Part shown: one piece after another, positions 31,504 to 42,558 of the stretch
How positions within the stretch are numbered: the first letter of the stretch is position 1
Layout: each line of letters opens with the position of its first letter
Assembly: GCF_932294415.1 (NCBI RefSeq)
Contig: NC_065535.1
Location: forward strand, 95,186,862 to 95,250,861
Source: Quercus robur
Taxonomy: Eukaryota > Streptophyta > Magnoliopsida > Fagales > Fagaceae
Direction of reading: 5' to 3'
Length of the DNA stretch: 64,000 bases
Program-made: the position numbers and the translations under genes
Notes under the pieces: model-generated
Databases searched by the model: none
What the model was told of the DNA's origin: nothing
The model's input: the letters and a program-made list of their open reading frames with translations, nothing else

Positions 31504-33723
31504 TAATATTGGTTTCTTTTGAATTGTATGTACTAATTGATTTTTCTGATTGATTTTGTTGAATTTTGGTCTGTGTATGTGATTCAAATTTGAGAAAATT
31601 TTTAGTTGAAATTTCAGATACAGTAGGTTTGGATAGATTAGTGGTTGATTAGAGTTTAAATTTCGTGTTTTTGATGACCAAGTTTATGGATACCCAGATT
31701 TGTTTTTATTTTTTATGGATGACCAAGTTTGTGATTTTTTAGGGATATTTCTAGGTTTTGCATGTTGGTTTGTATTACTTGATGGATGCAATCAGGCTAA
31801 GACAGACAGGTTTTTCTGTTGACAGCTTAGGCGACATGGGGGAGGCATTGCTTACTTGAGTGGCAATGCTTCTGCTCTGTCCCTGTGTAGATACTATTTC
31901 ATTTGATGGAGATCAATAATGATTATTCTAATGAAGCCACAAACGTCATTGCTTTTCAAGTAGTCATGGGTTATGCACCTGGCTTCATTTTGATCCAGGG
32001 GTTCCGATTCAAGAGTACATGTCTTAAATGCACACAGGGGAAATACTCTAGACAGCCACAGGCTTATGCATTTCGCTGGGCAACAGGGTCTTGATAAGCA
32101 ACATAATCTTATGGAGGTGCTCTCTCTTGGTTACTTCACTCAGGCAAAATTTATTGGTGACAAGTAAGTTGGGCTGTAATGTTTGATCTTTATATTTTCT
32201 AAATGTTTAGGCTGTTTGCATAAATTTTATTTTCCTGTAAACAATTCTTAAAATTATTTTTCTTATAGATTGATGTTTTGTTTAACATGAATACCATGTA
32301 GAATGCACCCCTCCTCCTCCAAAAAATAAAAATAAATTCTTTCAAAGATCATGAGTTATTAGAGACTAAACAACTGGACAGATCTTCATTTTGACTTTAG
32401 CTCCACATGTTTAACTCACTTATCAAAATAAAATTGTAGGAAATTTATTGCTTTCTAGAACCAAAATTTCTGCAATTATTGACCATTCTACTTTAGTTTG
32501 ACATGGCATTGGCAGTCAACTAAAATTGCTGGTCCCCAGCAGTTTGTGCAATGAGTCACTTCTTTGCATAAAATATAGATTAAAGCTTCTTAGATTGTGG
32601 AAGAATCTATTGCAGAGAGATAATTAGAGTCAAAGCAATTATGTTGCTGCTGCAATTCTTATAATTCTTTTGAATAAGAGTATGAAATTGAAACTTTGAA
32701 AGTTTTTTGCCTGTTTGTTGTTGGTGATTCTAACTACCGGAAAATTTCATTTATTGTTGTTTTGGTTGTCATCAGTTGTCTCATGAAAGAAAAGCTTTAA
32801 TCAATTTGAATATTTTTAGTGGAAATTGAGCTATGGGTTTGAATTTTTTATGATTCATATGTTAGAAATTGAGATTGGTATTGATGGTGAGATAAGTTTA
32901 TATAGTAGAAAGGAGATTAATTGAATCATAATGGTCTCTAAGGTTATCAATTTGAAAGTTTAAGGGATATTGATAAGTAGGTTTGATTTTTTAATGATTA
33001 GAGTTTTGAACATAATGGTTTCTTCTATTAACGTTTCTTGAATGTTGGCTGAAAATTGGATTCCTATGGCTAGATTGCTGAATAAATATATTGCTTGAAA
33101 TTCATTCTCTCTCAATCGCGCTATAGTCTGCCCCCTCAATCTTTGCCTTTTATCAACGCCACCACCAAGGTTTGCTACTTTCCTCTAATGTTTTTTTTTT
33201 TAAATTTTTCTAGCCTACTTATGTATAAAATATATGATAGTTGGCCATCACGAAACCTTCTTGAAGGTTTTCCAAAAAGGGTTTCACTATTGGGTCTATG
33301 AATCTCTATCAAAATTATTGAAAAAAGATGGAACTTTTCAATCAAATATTATTGGCCTTCTCTTTAAATATTGTTGCAACAAAGGAATGAGCACACATGC
33401 TGCTGATACAGTCAACTTCCAAGGAATGATTTATAAGTTATTGGTGAATATGTCAAATATCTGCAAAATTTTCACAATCACTAAATCAGTTTTGCTTCCG
33501 ACCGTTATGTATAACATTTTATACTTCAAAATAGTCAACATTCATCATTAAGTTTACTTCCAATCAAAAAAAAAGTTTGTACATACCTCATTATGAGACA
33601 TCCGTAGGAAACATGGATCAGTAGAACTCCCGTTTATTGCTATAAACAATTTTTTTTTTTCAGTAGAACATCTTTGTCCAAGTTTTACTTGAGTGTACAA
33701 TTTGAAAAATATTACTTTTGTTA

Positions 33724-33895
33724 GGTGCCCGAAGAAGTCGTCCTTCCTGTGCAAGTAGAAAATCTGAATGGAATAGAATTTGTTTTCCAAATACAACTAA
33801 ATGACTATAATCATAAGTATGGATGGGAATTCTACACTCTCAAGAAAGTTTTTGAATCTTTTGAAAATACAGACAAAGCAATTTAGCTTGATAAA
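33724..33895 (+). pseudogene. Possible RPA-like OB-fold remnant in the Helitron
   Basis: One frame, open through GTGCCCGAAGAAGTCG and ending at TAG (about 33893-33895), reads a segment with VENLNGIEFVFQIQLNDY and YGWEFYTLKKVFESF. This pattern is reminiscent of the C-terminal part of plant RPA1-like proteins (hydrophobic strand, QL.DYN, GW..YT..K.F). A following exon-like stretch (about 33994-34180) has Ser-rich then Lys-rich residues. Recognition is by eye and weak. Plant autonomous Helitrons often carry RPA genes, which makes it plausible. Confidence 0.35.
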
Positions 33896-34452
33896 ATGTC
33901 AAAAGCATGTATTTTTTAATATAACAAAATTACAAATTAGATATTTAATTTGTTTATGTTGTAATACATTTATCAACCTGTTTTATTGTCAGGCTTACAT
34001 CAGTGATACTTCAAATGAATGCAGTAGCAACTTATCAAGTGAACAAGGTAATGATTCTACAAAGTTTCAAAAAGTTGATGTTCAAAGCAATGTGCAACTC
34101 ACACCAACATCTATGCTCAAGGAAAACAAAAGGACATATTTAGTGACTATTACAAAGCAACAAAGGAAGAAGATACAAAAAACACTTTTTAAAGTTTTTT
34201 TTTTTTTTTTCAATTTATTTGAAATAATGATTAAGTAGTTCTTTAAATTTGTGTTTCATACATTTTATGGATAATTGAGGATGTTAAAGATTTAATTCTT
34301 CATTTTATTTTAAACTTAAGTTTGATTTCTATTTTTAATTACGTAATTTAATGTTTCATATCAAAGATAGGAAACTATAAGATTGGAATTCTAATGTACA
34401 ATCAAAGAGGAAGAGAAAAAGAACATTTTATATCTTTATACACAATAGCTTT

Positions 34453-34480
34453 CCCGTGCATCGCACGGGTTAGCGACTAG
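34453..34480 (+). other. Helitron 3' hairpin terminus
   Basis: A 7-bp stem (CCCGTGC/GCACGGG) with a 3-base ATC loop, then TTAGCGA and terminal CTAG. It defines the 3' end of the element at 34480. Confidence 0.9.
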
Positions 34481-34507
34481 TATATATATATATATATATA
34501 TATATAT
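34481..34507. repeat. (TA)n microsatellite next to the Helitron end
   Basis: Uninterrupted TA repeats starting at the first base after the Helitron terminus. Confidence 0.9.
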
Positions 34508-36144
34508 TGGTTAAATTAATTTAAACGCGTACAGCATGTTCAGATGTCGGCTGTTTGGTATCTAAGAAAAAAGTTAATTAAGGAAGAAATATACACTTTT
34601 CTTTCCTTCATAACCAATTAAATTCATTTTGAAAAGATAGCTTTGGTTAATTTAGTTTTACATAAAATATATGGTGGCCTTTCCAAGAATAATTAAGCAA
34701 ATTTCTTGCTCATAAATTCAATTTGCTGTGACAGTTTGGATGCCTAGCAGATTTGTTTTCATCTCCCAAAGGGTAACAAGTTTCTTTGTAACCCAAGACA
34801 CAACTAATATGTATTACATCTATCAAAGTATCAAAAGCCCTTTGGTGCCATAACATGTATTCCATCTTTCAGTGGCATAACCTGTAAGGTCCTTACGCCC
34901 CAGCTTTTTGGGAAAAAAAAAAAAAAGGGTAATGGTCAGATATTTTTGGGACCACACGTGCCCCACCACTCTTCCACACCATCACCGAATCTCTTGGCCG
35001 GTCAACAAGGATCTTCTATACTTTCTATTTCTTTTTTCTTTTTCTTTTTTTCTTTTTCTTTTTTGGAGGAACGTCTTCTATACTTTGTTTTCTTTTTCTT
35101 TTTCTTATACTCACAAATACAAACACTCATCTCACTCTCTCATCCTCTCCCACCGGTATACCCCCTTTCCCACCATCTCCACCATCATTTTTTTGGCAAG
35201 ATCACCGGAAAATCTTTAAAAACCTCTAAACACATTCACATCTTTTATTTGAGGTAAAATTTCTAATCCTTTTGGTGAGTTTTATATTTTGCTTGAGGTT
35301 ATATTTTTATTTAAGTTTTGATAATGATATCCATGTGATTTATGAGTTTTGTAAGTGATATATATGTGTTTATGTGTATGAGTTTTGTCTTGGTGGATTT
35401 ATTTGATGAGTGGGTTTGTATTTTTACCATGATGGCTATCTAAGTGGTGAAGATTTGGGGGTTTTGGGTTTTTAATGTGAAATAAATGGTAAATATAATT
35501 TTTATTGATTATTTGGTGTTAGTTAAAGTTCTAAATTGTTTGTTTTGAAGGATATTGTGATTTTGCTTTCACAGGTCTCTTAATGATGTTATATAAATTT
35601 TATGGAAGCTAGTCATAATGTTGGAAATGATATTGAATGGGTTAATTTTATAAATTAGAGTCTATGCCTTGTAAATTAAATTGTTAAGAAACTTTGGAAA
35701 TAGAATACATTATTTATGAGGTTAAGTGCTAGGCTTGCCTAATTAAGTGCTTATTTGACAATTCCTAATTTGTTGCTAGATATAATTTTCAAGCTTTATG
35801 CTTATTGTGATAGGTTTGCTTGATATTGTTTAAGTTTTAGCTAATAAATTTTAGAGCTTAGAGAATTAGGTTTTTTGCAGGTTGTAAGGTAAGTAACTTT
35901 TAATGAGATTTTTGGAAAATAACCATATTGTATAAACGTTGTTTTTTAGTCAAACATATTTTGGAAAATTATATATGGATATATGTTTTTTTTTAAACGT
36001 TGTGTTATGACCCTATTATATATTGTTATATATGAAAAATGCATCATATACTTTGTAACCCAAGACACAACTAATATGTATTTCATCTATCAAAGTATCA
36101 AAAGGCCTTTGGTGCCTTTCTTCCATCTTTCAGGGGCATAACAA
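34508..36144. repeat. Intergenic DNA with a long direct repeat
   Basis: 34791-34882 and 36051-36143 are near-identical direct repeats (CTTTGTAACCCAAGACACAA, TCTATCAAAGTATCAAAAG) 1.26 kb apart. A third, more diverged copy lies at about 37724-37790, and the text before the first (34556-34740) matches 37331-37470. Between the direct repeats is CT-rich then GT-rich AT-poor sequence that resembles a gene leader but has no credible coding frame. Either local duplication or an unrecognised element would explain it. Confidence 0.55.
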
Positions 36145-37050
36145 GCAATATTATAAATACCGTTTTAGTGTCCATTTCAATTTGTCTACTGGAATGGAAT
36201 ATTTTGGTACTGACCTATTTCGACATACCATTTTAAACCGTTTCAGAATTACCACTTTTTATATTTATATGTATACATATACACACACACACGTATAATT
36301 AATAAAAAAATGTTATTACTCATTGCTATTCTTAAGCCAAATTTTATAAACATAATATCATCATTTAATGAATGTAATATAGTGTTTTAAAATAAATACT
36401 ACTATAATAATAAAGTGATTAGATTAATTATTTTAAAATTCAAATTTGGGATTTTTGTAAATAAACAAACATGAATACTTATAAACTAGAAACCTTCTAG
36501 GAAGCCACCTTTGCACCTAACCCCACTCCATCCTGCAATGTCTTATACATTCTCCTCCACTCTTTCTTCTTCATTTCATATTCCCATCAGTTACTTACAA
36601 AAGTGCTTCTTGGAAAGTTTCAGAAACCTAGACCAGAAGTTTAAGTGCAGGACTGAAGAAGAAAGTTTCAAATGTAGCTAAAATTTGAGCTTCCTCCACA
36701 ACTGCTCTAAATTTCTATTCTCTTCTTCTGCCTTCATTTTTTTTTTCCAAATCATTTGATAGCTTCGTAGCAGATATGATTTGAACTTCTTTAGGTGATC
36801 TGTGCTAGGTGGAAATATGCTATGCTAATGGGTTCTTTTTTTTCTTTTTTCTTTTTTTTCGGCTAAAAACTTCTACTGGCCTAAATTTTCATTTCATCCG
36901 AAATTGACCAGAATAGGCCGGAATGGCTGAAATGACCCAAAACTAGCCGGAATTGGATCCGAGGTGGAATGGGTGGTATTACCATTCCGGATTGCATCCC
37001 GGTATGAAATATTCCGGTCGGAATGGAACAAATTTAATAACATTGATAAC
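36145..37050. mobile_element. Possible inverted-end element with CCGGAATGG words
   Basis: The left part has AATATTATAAATACCGTTTT and CTGGAATGGAATATTTTGG; the right part read backwards has AATGTTATTAAATTTGTTCC and GACCGGAATATTTCATACC. The two are loosely inverted, and the insert separates the two direct-repeat-containing stretches. Ends and target duplication are not certain. Confidence 0.35.
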
Positions 37051-37330
37051 AAGGTTGCATTATTGTAGCAAGAAGTCCCACCAATCACAACTTGTCAATA
37101 TTTATTTGACTTTCCTCAATCACATGGCATTTCATAATTGGTATAACATAAAGCGGAATACAAAATGTGGAACGTAAAATTTGTATCAACCTATTAGGTG
37201 ATATTTACCTCTCGCTCTTCTTCCTTTGTGGATTATACATTTCTCTATGTTGATTTCTCACTTCTATAATCTTACATAAACAAATTATTCCACAACATAT
37301 CCTTAGGCCAAATGCTTAGAAGTTTGATAT

Positions 37331-37790
37331 CAAAGCAAATATAAAATTTAATTAAGACAGGAATATATACATTTCTTTCCTTCATAAATTCATTTTGAAA
37401 AGATACCTTTGGCTAATTTAGTTATACATAAAATATATAGTGGCCGTTCCAAGAATAACCAAGCAATTTTTTTTTTTTTTTTAGTAAATAGTAATACTTA
37501 TTAGAACAGACATGAAAATAGTAATATTAGTATATTAAACTGAGTTTATAATACATTATATAATCAGAATACAACTACAAAAGGGTTTAACTTTTATAGT
37601 TGTAGATTGGAGTTATAAACAATAACCAAGCTAATTTAGTTATAAATTAATCATGCTATAAGCATAGGCAGTGTCAGTTTGGAGCCATAGCAGAATTATT
37701 TTAATCTCCCAAAGGGTAACAAGTTTCTTTGTAACCCAAGAGGCCAAGACACAACTATTTGGTATTTCATCTATCAAATTAGCAAAATGT
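37331..37790. repeat. Diverged copy of 34556-34850
   Basis: Shares TTTCTTTCCTTCATAA, AATTCATTTTGAAAAGATA, ACATAAAATATAT and CTCCCAAAGGGTAACAAGTT with 34556-34850, with about 200 bp of extra sequence inserted at 37471-37670. Confidence 0.7.
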
Positions 37791-37835
37791 CTTGCTAGAG
37801 TGATTTAACTTGTTAGAGTTCAAATAATATGGATA

Positions 37836-38008
37836 ATTATAGGTTTACATTGTATTATTAATGTAAATCATACATTATAAATTAAATAAATGTGTACAAT
37901 ATTGTGCACATTTACTATTGTACACTTTTTGCAAATGTGTACATCATTATACACATTTATTTAATCTACAATGTAAATCTTATATTGCTATTACAATATA
38001 AACTAAGA
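37836..38008. mobile_element. Palindromic MITE (about 173 bp)
   Basis: Two arms of about 75 bases are inverted copies: TTTACATTGTATTATTAATG... on the left and a complementary CTTAGTTTATATTGTAATAG arm on the right, both passing through ATTAAATAAATGTGTA. The loop is about 20 bases. TA lies near both ends, compatible with a Stowaway-type insertion, but this is not decisive. Confidence 0.65.
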
Positions 38009-38405
38009 ATTTTCCTATATTATCCTTAAAATCACATGTTATTGGTTTAAACGAGTCTCTAGCTTTGACCCTACATTTGATATGGTTTCAACTTTCAACA
38101 ATTTTCTTTTCATTATTTCTAGATTTGGTACGTTTGCTTTTGCAAATAGGTGAATTTGTTCCTTATTTGGGTAGGATCGAGAATGAAGCATGAAGATCTC
38201 TTAAAAAATATTTTTTTTAAAATAAAAAAGTTATTATGCTTAAATGATTGAACCCCTCATTTTAAGCATCTATTTTTTCTCTTCCCGTAGAAACTAGTAA
38301 AATTAAAAAATTAAAAAAAAAAATTGAAGTAATTTGACTTTTGATTAACCTCATAATATTGTGACACACAAACTTATAAAACATCACAATTTTATACATC
38401 ATTAT

Positions 38406-38447
<42 letters not shown>

Positions 38448-38969
38448 TTTTCCCCTCGAATCTAAATAATATTCAATATTTAAACCCTCCATCATAATAT
38501 TGATACATCTTATTTTTATTTAAATAGTAGAATAGTTCCATATATGAACATAATATATAATCACATAAAAAAAATTAAATTATATATAACTGGCTATTAA
38601 TAACTACCATATTTATCAAATTTCATATTTCAATTAAAAATAATAATAAGAATAAAAAGAGAAAAAATCATAATATGTTAAACTTTCCAATGCAATGTCA
38701 ACATATGTATTTTTTAGCTGAAGTTATAAATTCTATTTGATATTTAAAACCTTTATTAGAATATTAGCTCATCATATTTTCTTGAAATGGTAGAATATTT
38801 AGTTTCATATACAAACACAACATAACAAATGCCTATTAATAACTACCATAATGATCAAATTGCATATTTGAAGAAAAAATTATATTAAGTTAAATTTTTT
38901 CATTCATTACATGGTTATTGACTAGTGTACAAATATAACTGAAAATAATCCCTTAAATACCAATGACAA
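38009..38969. other. AT-rich intergenic DNA
   Basis: No gene. It contains a TA run at about 38408-38440 and repeated words such as AATAACTACCATA(A/T)TTATCAAATT-like text (near 38600 and 38840), suggesting a small local duplication. Confidence 0.5.
38408..38440. repeat. (TA)n microsatellite
   Basis: Uninterrupted alternating TA followed by a T run. Confidence 0.9.
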
Positions 38970-39246
38970 TGGTGGAGCCATTAAGGGAGCAACAGGTGCA
39001 GTGGCCCTCAAGCTAAAAGTTGAAATTTTATATATAAAGAGGTATGTACAAAGTGTTTTTGTTACAACTAATGGGGGTGAGGGAATTTGAACCCATATTC
39101 TAGAAAAAATTAGATAATGCTATTGAGTTACGAGATTCTTGGCATCTATAAAGAAGTTTTAGTATTTATGACTAATGGCTCCCAAATTATTTCTTTGAGC
39201 ACTCTTTTGATTTGGCCACCCAAAGATAAATTCTTAGCTCCACGGC
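38970..39246. mobile_element. Decayed hAT-like element with nested SINE relic
   Basis: Left CAATGGTGGAGCCATT and right AGCTCCACGGCTA resemble the inverted hAT ends at 16742-17778. On the minus strand about 39050-39155 reads CTCGTAACTCAATAGCA then GGGTTCAAATTCCC, a third type of tRNA-like SINE head. Flanking duplications are not clear. Confidence 0.45.
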
Positions 39247-39465
39247 TAACTAGTTTCATCATATACCATAGAATCAACATTACACAGTGACATAGATTAC
39301 ATAAAAATAAATTAAAAATTTTTTTTTAAAAAAATCGTAAATTAGTTTGTAGAGAAATTATAGTGTGCTCGTGCATCATGCGAGTCATCAGTATCACTTA
39401 GATCAAGTTTCTAATGCTAGTGTCTCTTGTGATTGTTATCGGAAAATGTGTAGGAAACTTGATCA

Positions 39466-40773
39466 ATGGAGCAATTAGAGAGTGAGGAAATTCAAGGAGA
39501 AGCAGGCCATTCAAGTGAAAATGAAAATCAACATGAAGGATTGGTGAATGAAATCATAGCAATGTTTGAAAGGTTGGAGCCTTCATTATCATCAGAGTGT
39601 TGTATACACAGGGTTCCGTATCATATTCGCAGAGTGAATGAAGAAGCCTACACTCCTCAGGTAATTTCAATTGGCCCTTTTCACTATAATAGCACAAGAT
39701 TGCAACCAAAGAAAAATCATAAGGTAAGATACTTCAAGAGTCTCATGCACCGAGCTAAGCCTGAGATACACTTGAAGACTTTAGTGAGCAGTATAAAGTT
39801 GATGGAAGGAAGCATTCGTCGTTGCTATTCAGAGACAATCCAGCTTAGTAGCAATGATTTTGTAAAAATGATTTTGGTGGATGCAGGCTTCATTCTTGAG
39901 CTTTTTTTCAGAGAATTTGAGAGAAAATATAGGGAAAGTGACGATCCTATGTTAGTTGAAGGATGGCTGCTTTCAACGGTTTGGTGTGACTTGGTATTAC
40001 TTGAAAATCAACTTCCATTCTTTGTTATTGAGAAATTATTCCAAGTTGTATTTCCCTTTAAGTCAGGCTCTTATTTAATTGAGCTTACTTTTCATTTCTT
40101 TAGAGACCTAAATTTTCAGAACAAAAGCCCTCTTTCCAATGTGAAAATAAAACACTTCATAGATCTTTTTAGAACCTTTATGCTACCTCCATCTGACAGG
40201 CTACCAGAAGCAGGCAATTACAAGGTTAAACTTTTGTACTCTGCAACCCAGCTGAAGGAGTCAGGAGTAAAGTTAAAGGTGAGTCCAAGCAAATGCTTAC
40301 TTGACTTAAAGTTCACAAATGGAGTTTTGGAAATCCCACAGTTCCCTATATTCGATACCACAGAAGCTTTGATTCGAAACGTTATAGCATTTGAGCTATA
40401 TCATTATGGGGAAAGTATTGCATATATTACACATTACTATTACATGTTTCATTTCCTTATCAATACAACCAAAGATATGGATTTACTTTGCGACAAGGAA
40501 ATCGTGGTTAATTACCAAGGTGACAACAATGCAATGACTTCTATTGTAAACAATCTTCACACAAATATCATATGGGCAGGTTTGAACTCTGATTACTGTC
40601 ATCTCTGTGAAAATTTGAATGTCTTCTACAAGGACCATTGGCATAGATGGAAGGCAATGTTAATGCGTGATTATTTTAGCACTCCTTGGAGAACCACTTC
40701 GACCGTTGCTGCTGCCATCCTTCTAGTGCTTACTCTAATACAAACCGTATCCTCAATCATCCAAGTAGCATAG
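39466..40773 (+). CDS. DUF247 (UPF0481) membrane-anchored protein
   Basis: A single uninterrupted exon encoding 435 residues, the normal length of the plant DUF247 family. Recognisable blocks in order: CIHRVPYHIRRVN and AYTPQVISIGPFHY near residues 47-74; FVKMILVDAGFILELFF near 129-145; DLVLLENQLPFFVIEKLF near 175-192; ATQLKESGVKLKVSP near 261-275; FTNGVLEIPQFP; RNVIAFE; and a C-terminal W..W...L...YFSTPW followed by a hydrophobic membrane segment (about 408-430). The biochemical function is unknown. Some grass DUF247 genes determine self-incompatibility specificity and others are linked to growth or defence, but nothing here shows which applies. The N-terminal 30 residues are acidic and low complexity. 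A decayed Helitron-like terminus lies about 75 bp upstream. Confidence 0.92.
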   Translation: MEQLESEEIQGEAGHSSENENQHEGLVNEIIAMFERLEPSLSSECCIHRVPYHIRRVNEEAYTPQVISIGPFHYNSTRLQPKKNHKVRYFKSLMHRAKPEIHLKTLVSSIKLMEGSIRRCYSETIQLSSNDFVKMILVDAGFILELFFREFERKYRESDDPMLVEGWLLSTVWCDLVLLENQLPFFVIEKLFQVVFPFKSGSYLIELTFHFFRDLNFQNKSPLSNVKIKHFIDLFRTFMLPPSDRLPEAGNYKVKLLYSATQLKESGVKLKVSPSKCLLDLKFTNGVLEIPQFPIFDTTEALIRNVIAFELYHYGESIAYITHYYYMFHFLINTTKDMDLLCDKEIVVNYQGDNNAMTSIVNNLHTNIIWAGLNSDYCHLCENLNVFYKDHWHRWKAMLMRDYFSTPWRTTSTVAAAILLVLTLIQTVSSIIQVA

Positions 40774-41541
40774 GGTCGCTTATTTGATTGCGACTTGATC
40801 AGTTTTAACTTTTTTTTTTTTTTGTTATTTTTGATAATGCAATTGAAGTTGTCACTGTAAAATACAAAATTATTGTGTTTTCATGTCCATTAGACTAGTT
40901 CCATCTTTAGCTAATAAATTATATTGTGAATTGATCATGTTCAAGTCGGCTTCTATTTGTTACTAGGTGAGCTAGAGGGATATTTTGGAAATCTACAGAG
41001 AGTAAAGTGTTATTATATAAGCCCTGTTGTAACTTGTAACTCCATTTTCTTATATATTCAATTATTAGCTGTCCACTTTTGTAAACATAAGCATATTGTC
41101 AAATCACATAAATTCCATATGTTGATTTATCTCTTTTCTTTCTTTTTAATCTTATGTAAATAAATTATTTCATAAGAGATCCTTAAACAAAATGGTTGGA
41201 ATTTTGAAAGCTAGCCACCAATAAATTGCTTTCTTCAATATTCAACAATTAATACATAAATCCGATATATATATTGCTTGGTATTGCGTGTGTAGCAAGT
41301 AGCATCCATCTTTGGAACGTTCAAGAGGCACAAACTGTATTCTCATAACTGACAAGTTTTGAAACAATGGCACAAATCAACAAGTGCACTAGGGAACGTC
41401 AATACACTACCATGGCTGACCCTTTCTTTCTTTTTTTTTTTGTTGAGAAACTGGCTGACCTAGATTAATTTTAAAATGTTTATACTAAAAGATGATGCGT
41501 GGTTTGGTATAAAATAAAGTCCATATATAATAAATGCATAT
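40774..41541. other. DUF247 3' flank and intergenic DNA
   Basis: No further gene. The first part presumably holds the 3' untranslated region. AT-rich text follows up to the left edge of a reversed LINE fragment. Confidence 0.5.
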
Positions 41542-42558
41542 ATATATATATATATATATTTTTTTACAACGGATCATTCATTCATTCATTCAAAGTAGTA
41601 TAGAATCCTTATACAATGCAGCCATTGCTGATGTAGGAACTTCCTCCATCCAATACATATCCTCTGAAACATGTCGGGCATAGTGTGCAAGCGTGTGTGC
41701 AACTTAGTTCCTGCTTCTCTTAGTGCAGCTAATCTTCACCCAGTTCAGCCCGTGAAGCAGCTGATGAATGTCTTCCACCACATTCCCTAGCATGGACTGG
41801 TAAGCCACGTTAGTTGAGATGGCTGCTATAGCATTCACGTTATCCCCCTCGAGTCCTAGCTCTAAAAACCCAGCATCCCTTGCAAATTCGATTGCCTTTC
41901 TGCAAGCAAGCAATTCGGCCTCATCGCTGCTCTTCACCGCTGGACCTGTGGCAGATGTGCTGCCATTGCTTCTCCTTTGTCATTTCGAACTACAGCCCCA
42001 TAGTCCCATAAAATGTGTACAACTGATTCCGATTTTCTAGTGCACAATGGGAATCAATAATTCGTCGCTTAGTAAGGTTCATCCATGTAGGCAGAATTTC
42101 ATGGCATGCTCTCCAACCGAACACCTTCATTTTATTTGGAAGACGAAGCTTCCATAAACCAGCCCAAACTTTTTTGCCAGCACATCCGCTTGAAGTTTCA
42201 GTCCAGTCTTTACCCCTCAAAATTTTCCTTGCTGTCTTGTAAGCAGATTTCACAGTGAATAGCCCTGTTTTTTTGTTGTGAAGCCAGACAATGGAATCAG
42301 GTACATATCTCCGACTTAAATGGGATTCTACAAATAGCTTCAGCATCCTCCCTTTGGAACAAATCTAAAATAAGCTCACTTCTCCACCCATGTAACTGTG
42401 TGTCAATAAGATCTGAAACCAACAAATCACCAATATCCTCATTGGCCGGAAAGAGGATTTTATTTGTTGGATGATTAATGGGGATCCATCTATCCTCCTG
42501 AACTCTGATTGAGGAGCCATTTCCCCCTCTCCAACAACATCCAGATTTCAATATAGGT
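41542..42558 (-). mobile_element. 5'-truncated L1 LINE, minus orientation
   Basis: Three minus-strand frames belong to one L1 polyprotein tail: 42297-42558 (ILKSGCCWRGGNGSSIRVQ..RWIP), 41990-42346 (zinc-binding-like WLHNKKTGLFTVKSAYKTA..LWKLRLPNKMKVFGWRA) and 41704-41937 (RNase H part with KSSDEAELLACRKAIEFA). Frameshifts and a deletion break the chain, so it is dead. A T run at 41559-41566 is the poly(A) tail on the other strand. AATGCATAT flanks both ends (41533-41541 and 42559-42567), the target duplication. Confidence 0.85.

Larger units (their letters stand above)
30517..34480 (+). mobile_element. Helitron (about 4 kb), probably non-autonomous
   Basis: It starts TC after A30516 and ends CTAG before T34481. 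Upstream of the end is the perfect hairpin CCCGTGC-ATC-GCACGGG (34453-34469) followed by an 11-base spacer, the standard Helitron terminus. The 5' end passes through TATATAACCGAAGC and CCACGTCAGCA. No intact Rep/helicase frame is present. Inside are a 180-bp tandem repeat (31021-31503), gene-like pieces, and a segment (about 33724-33895) resembling an OB-fold of replication protein A, a protein known to be carried by plant Helitrons. It is inserted in a DUF247 relic. Confidence 0.85.
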
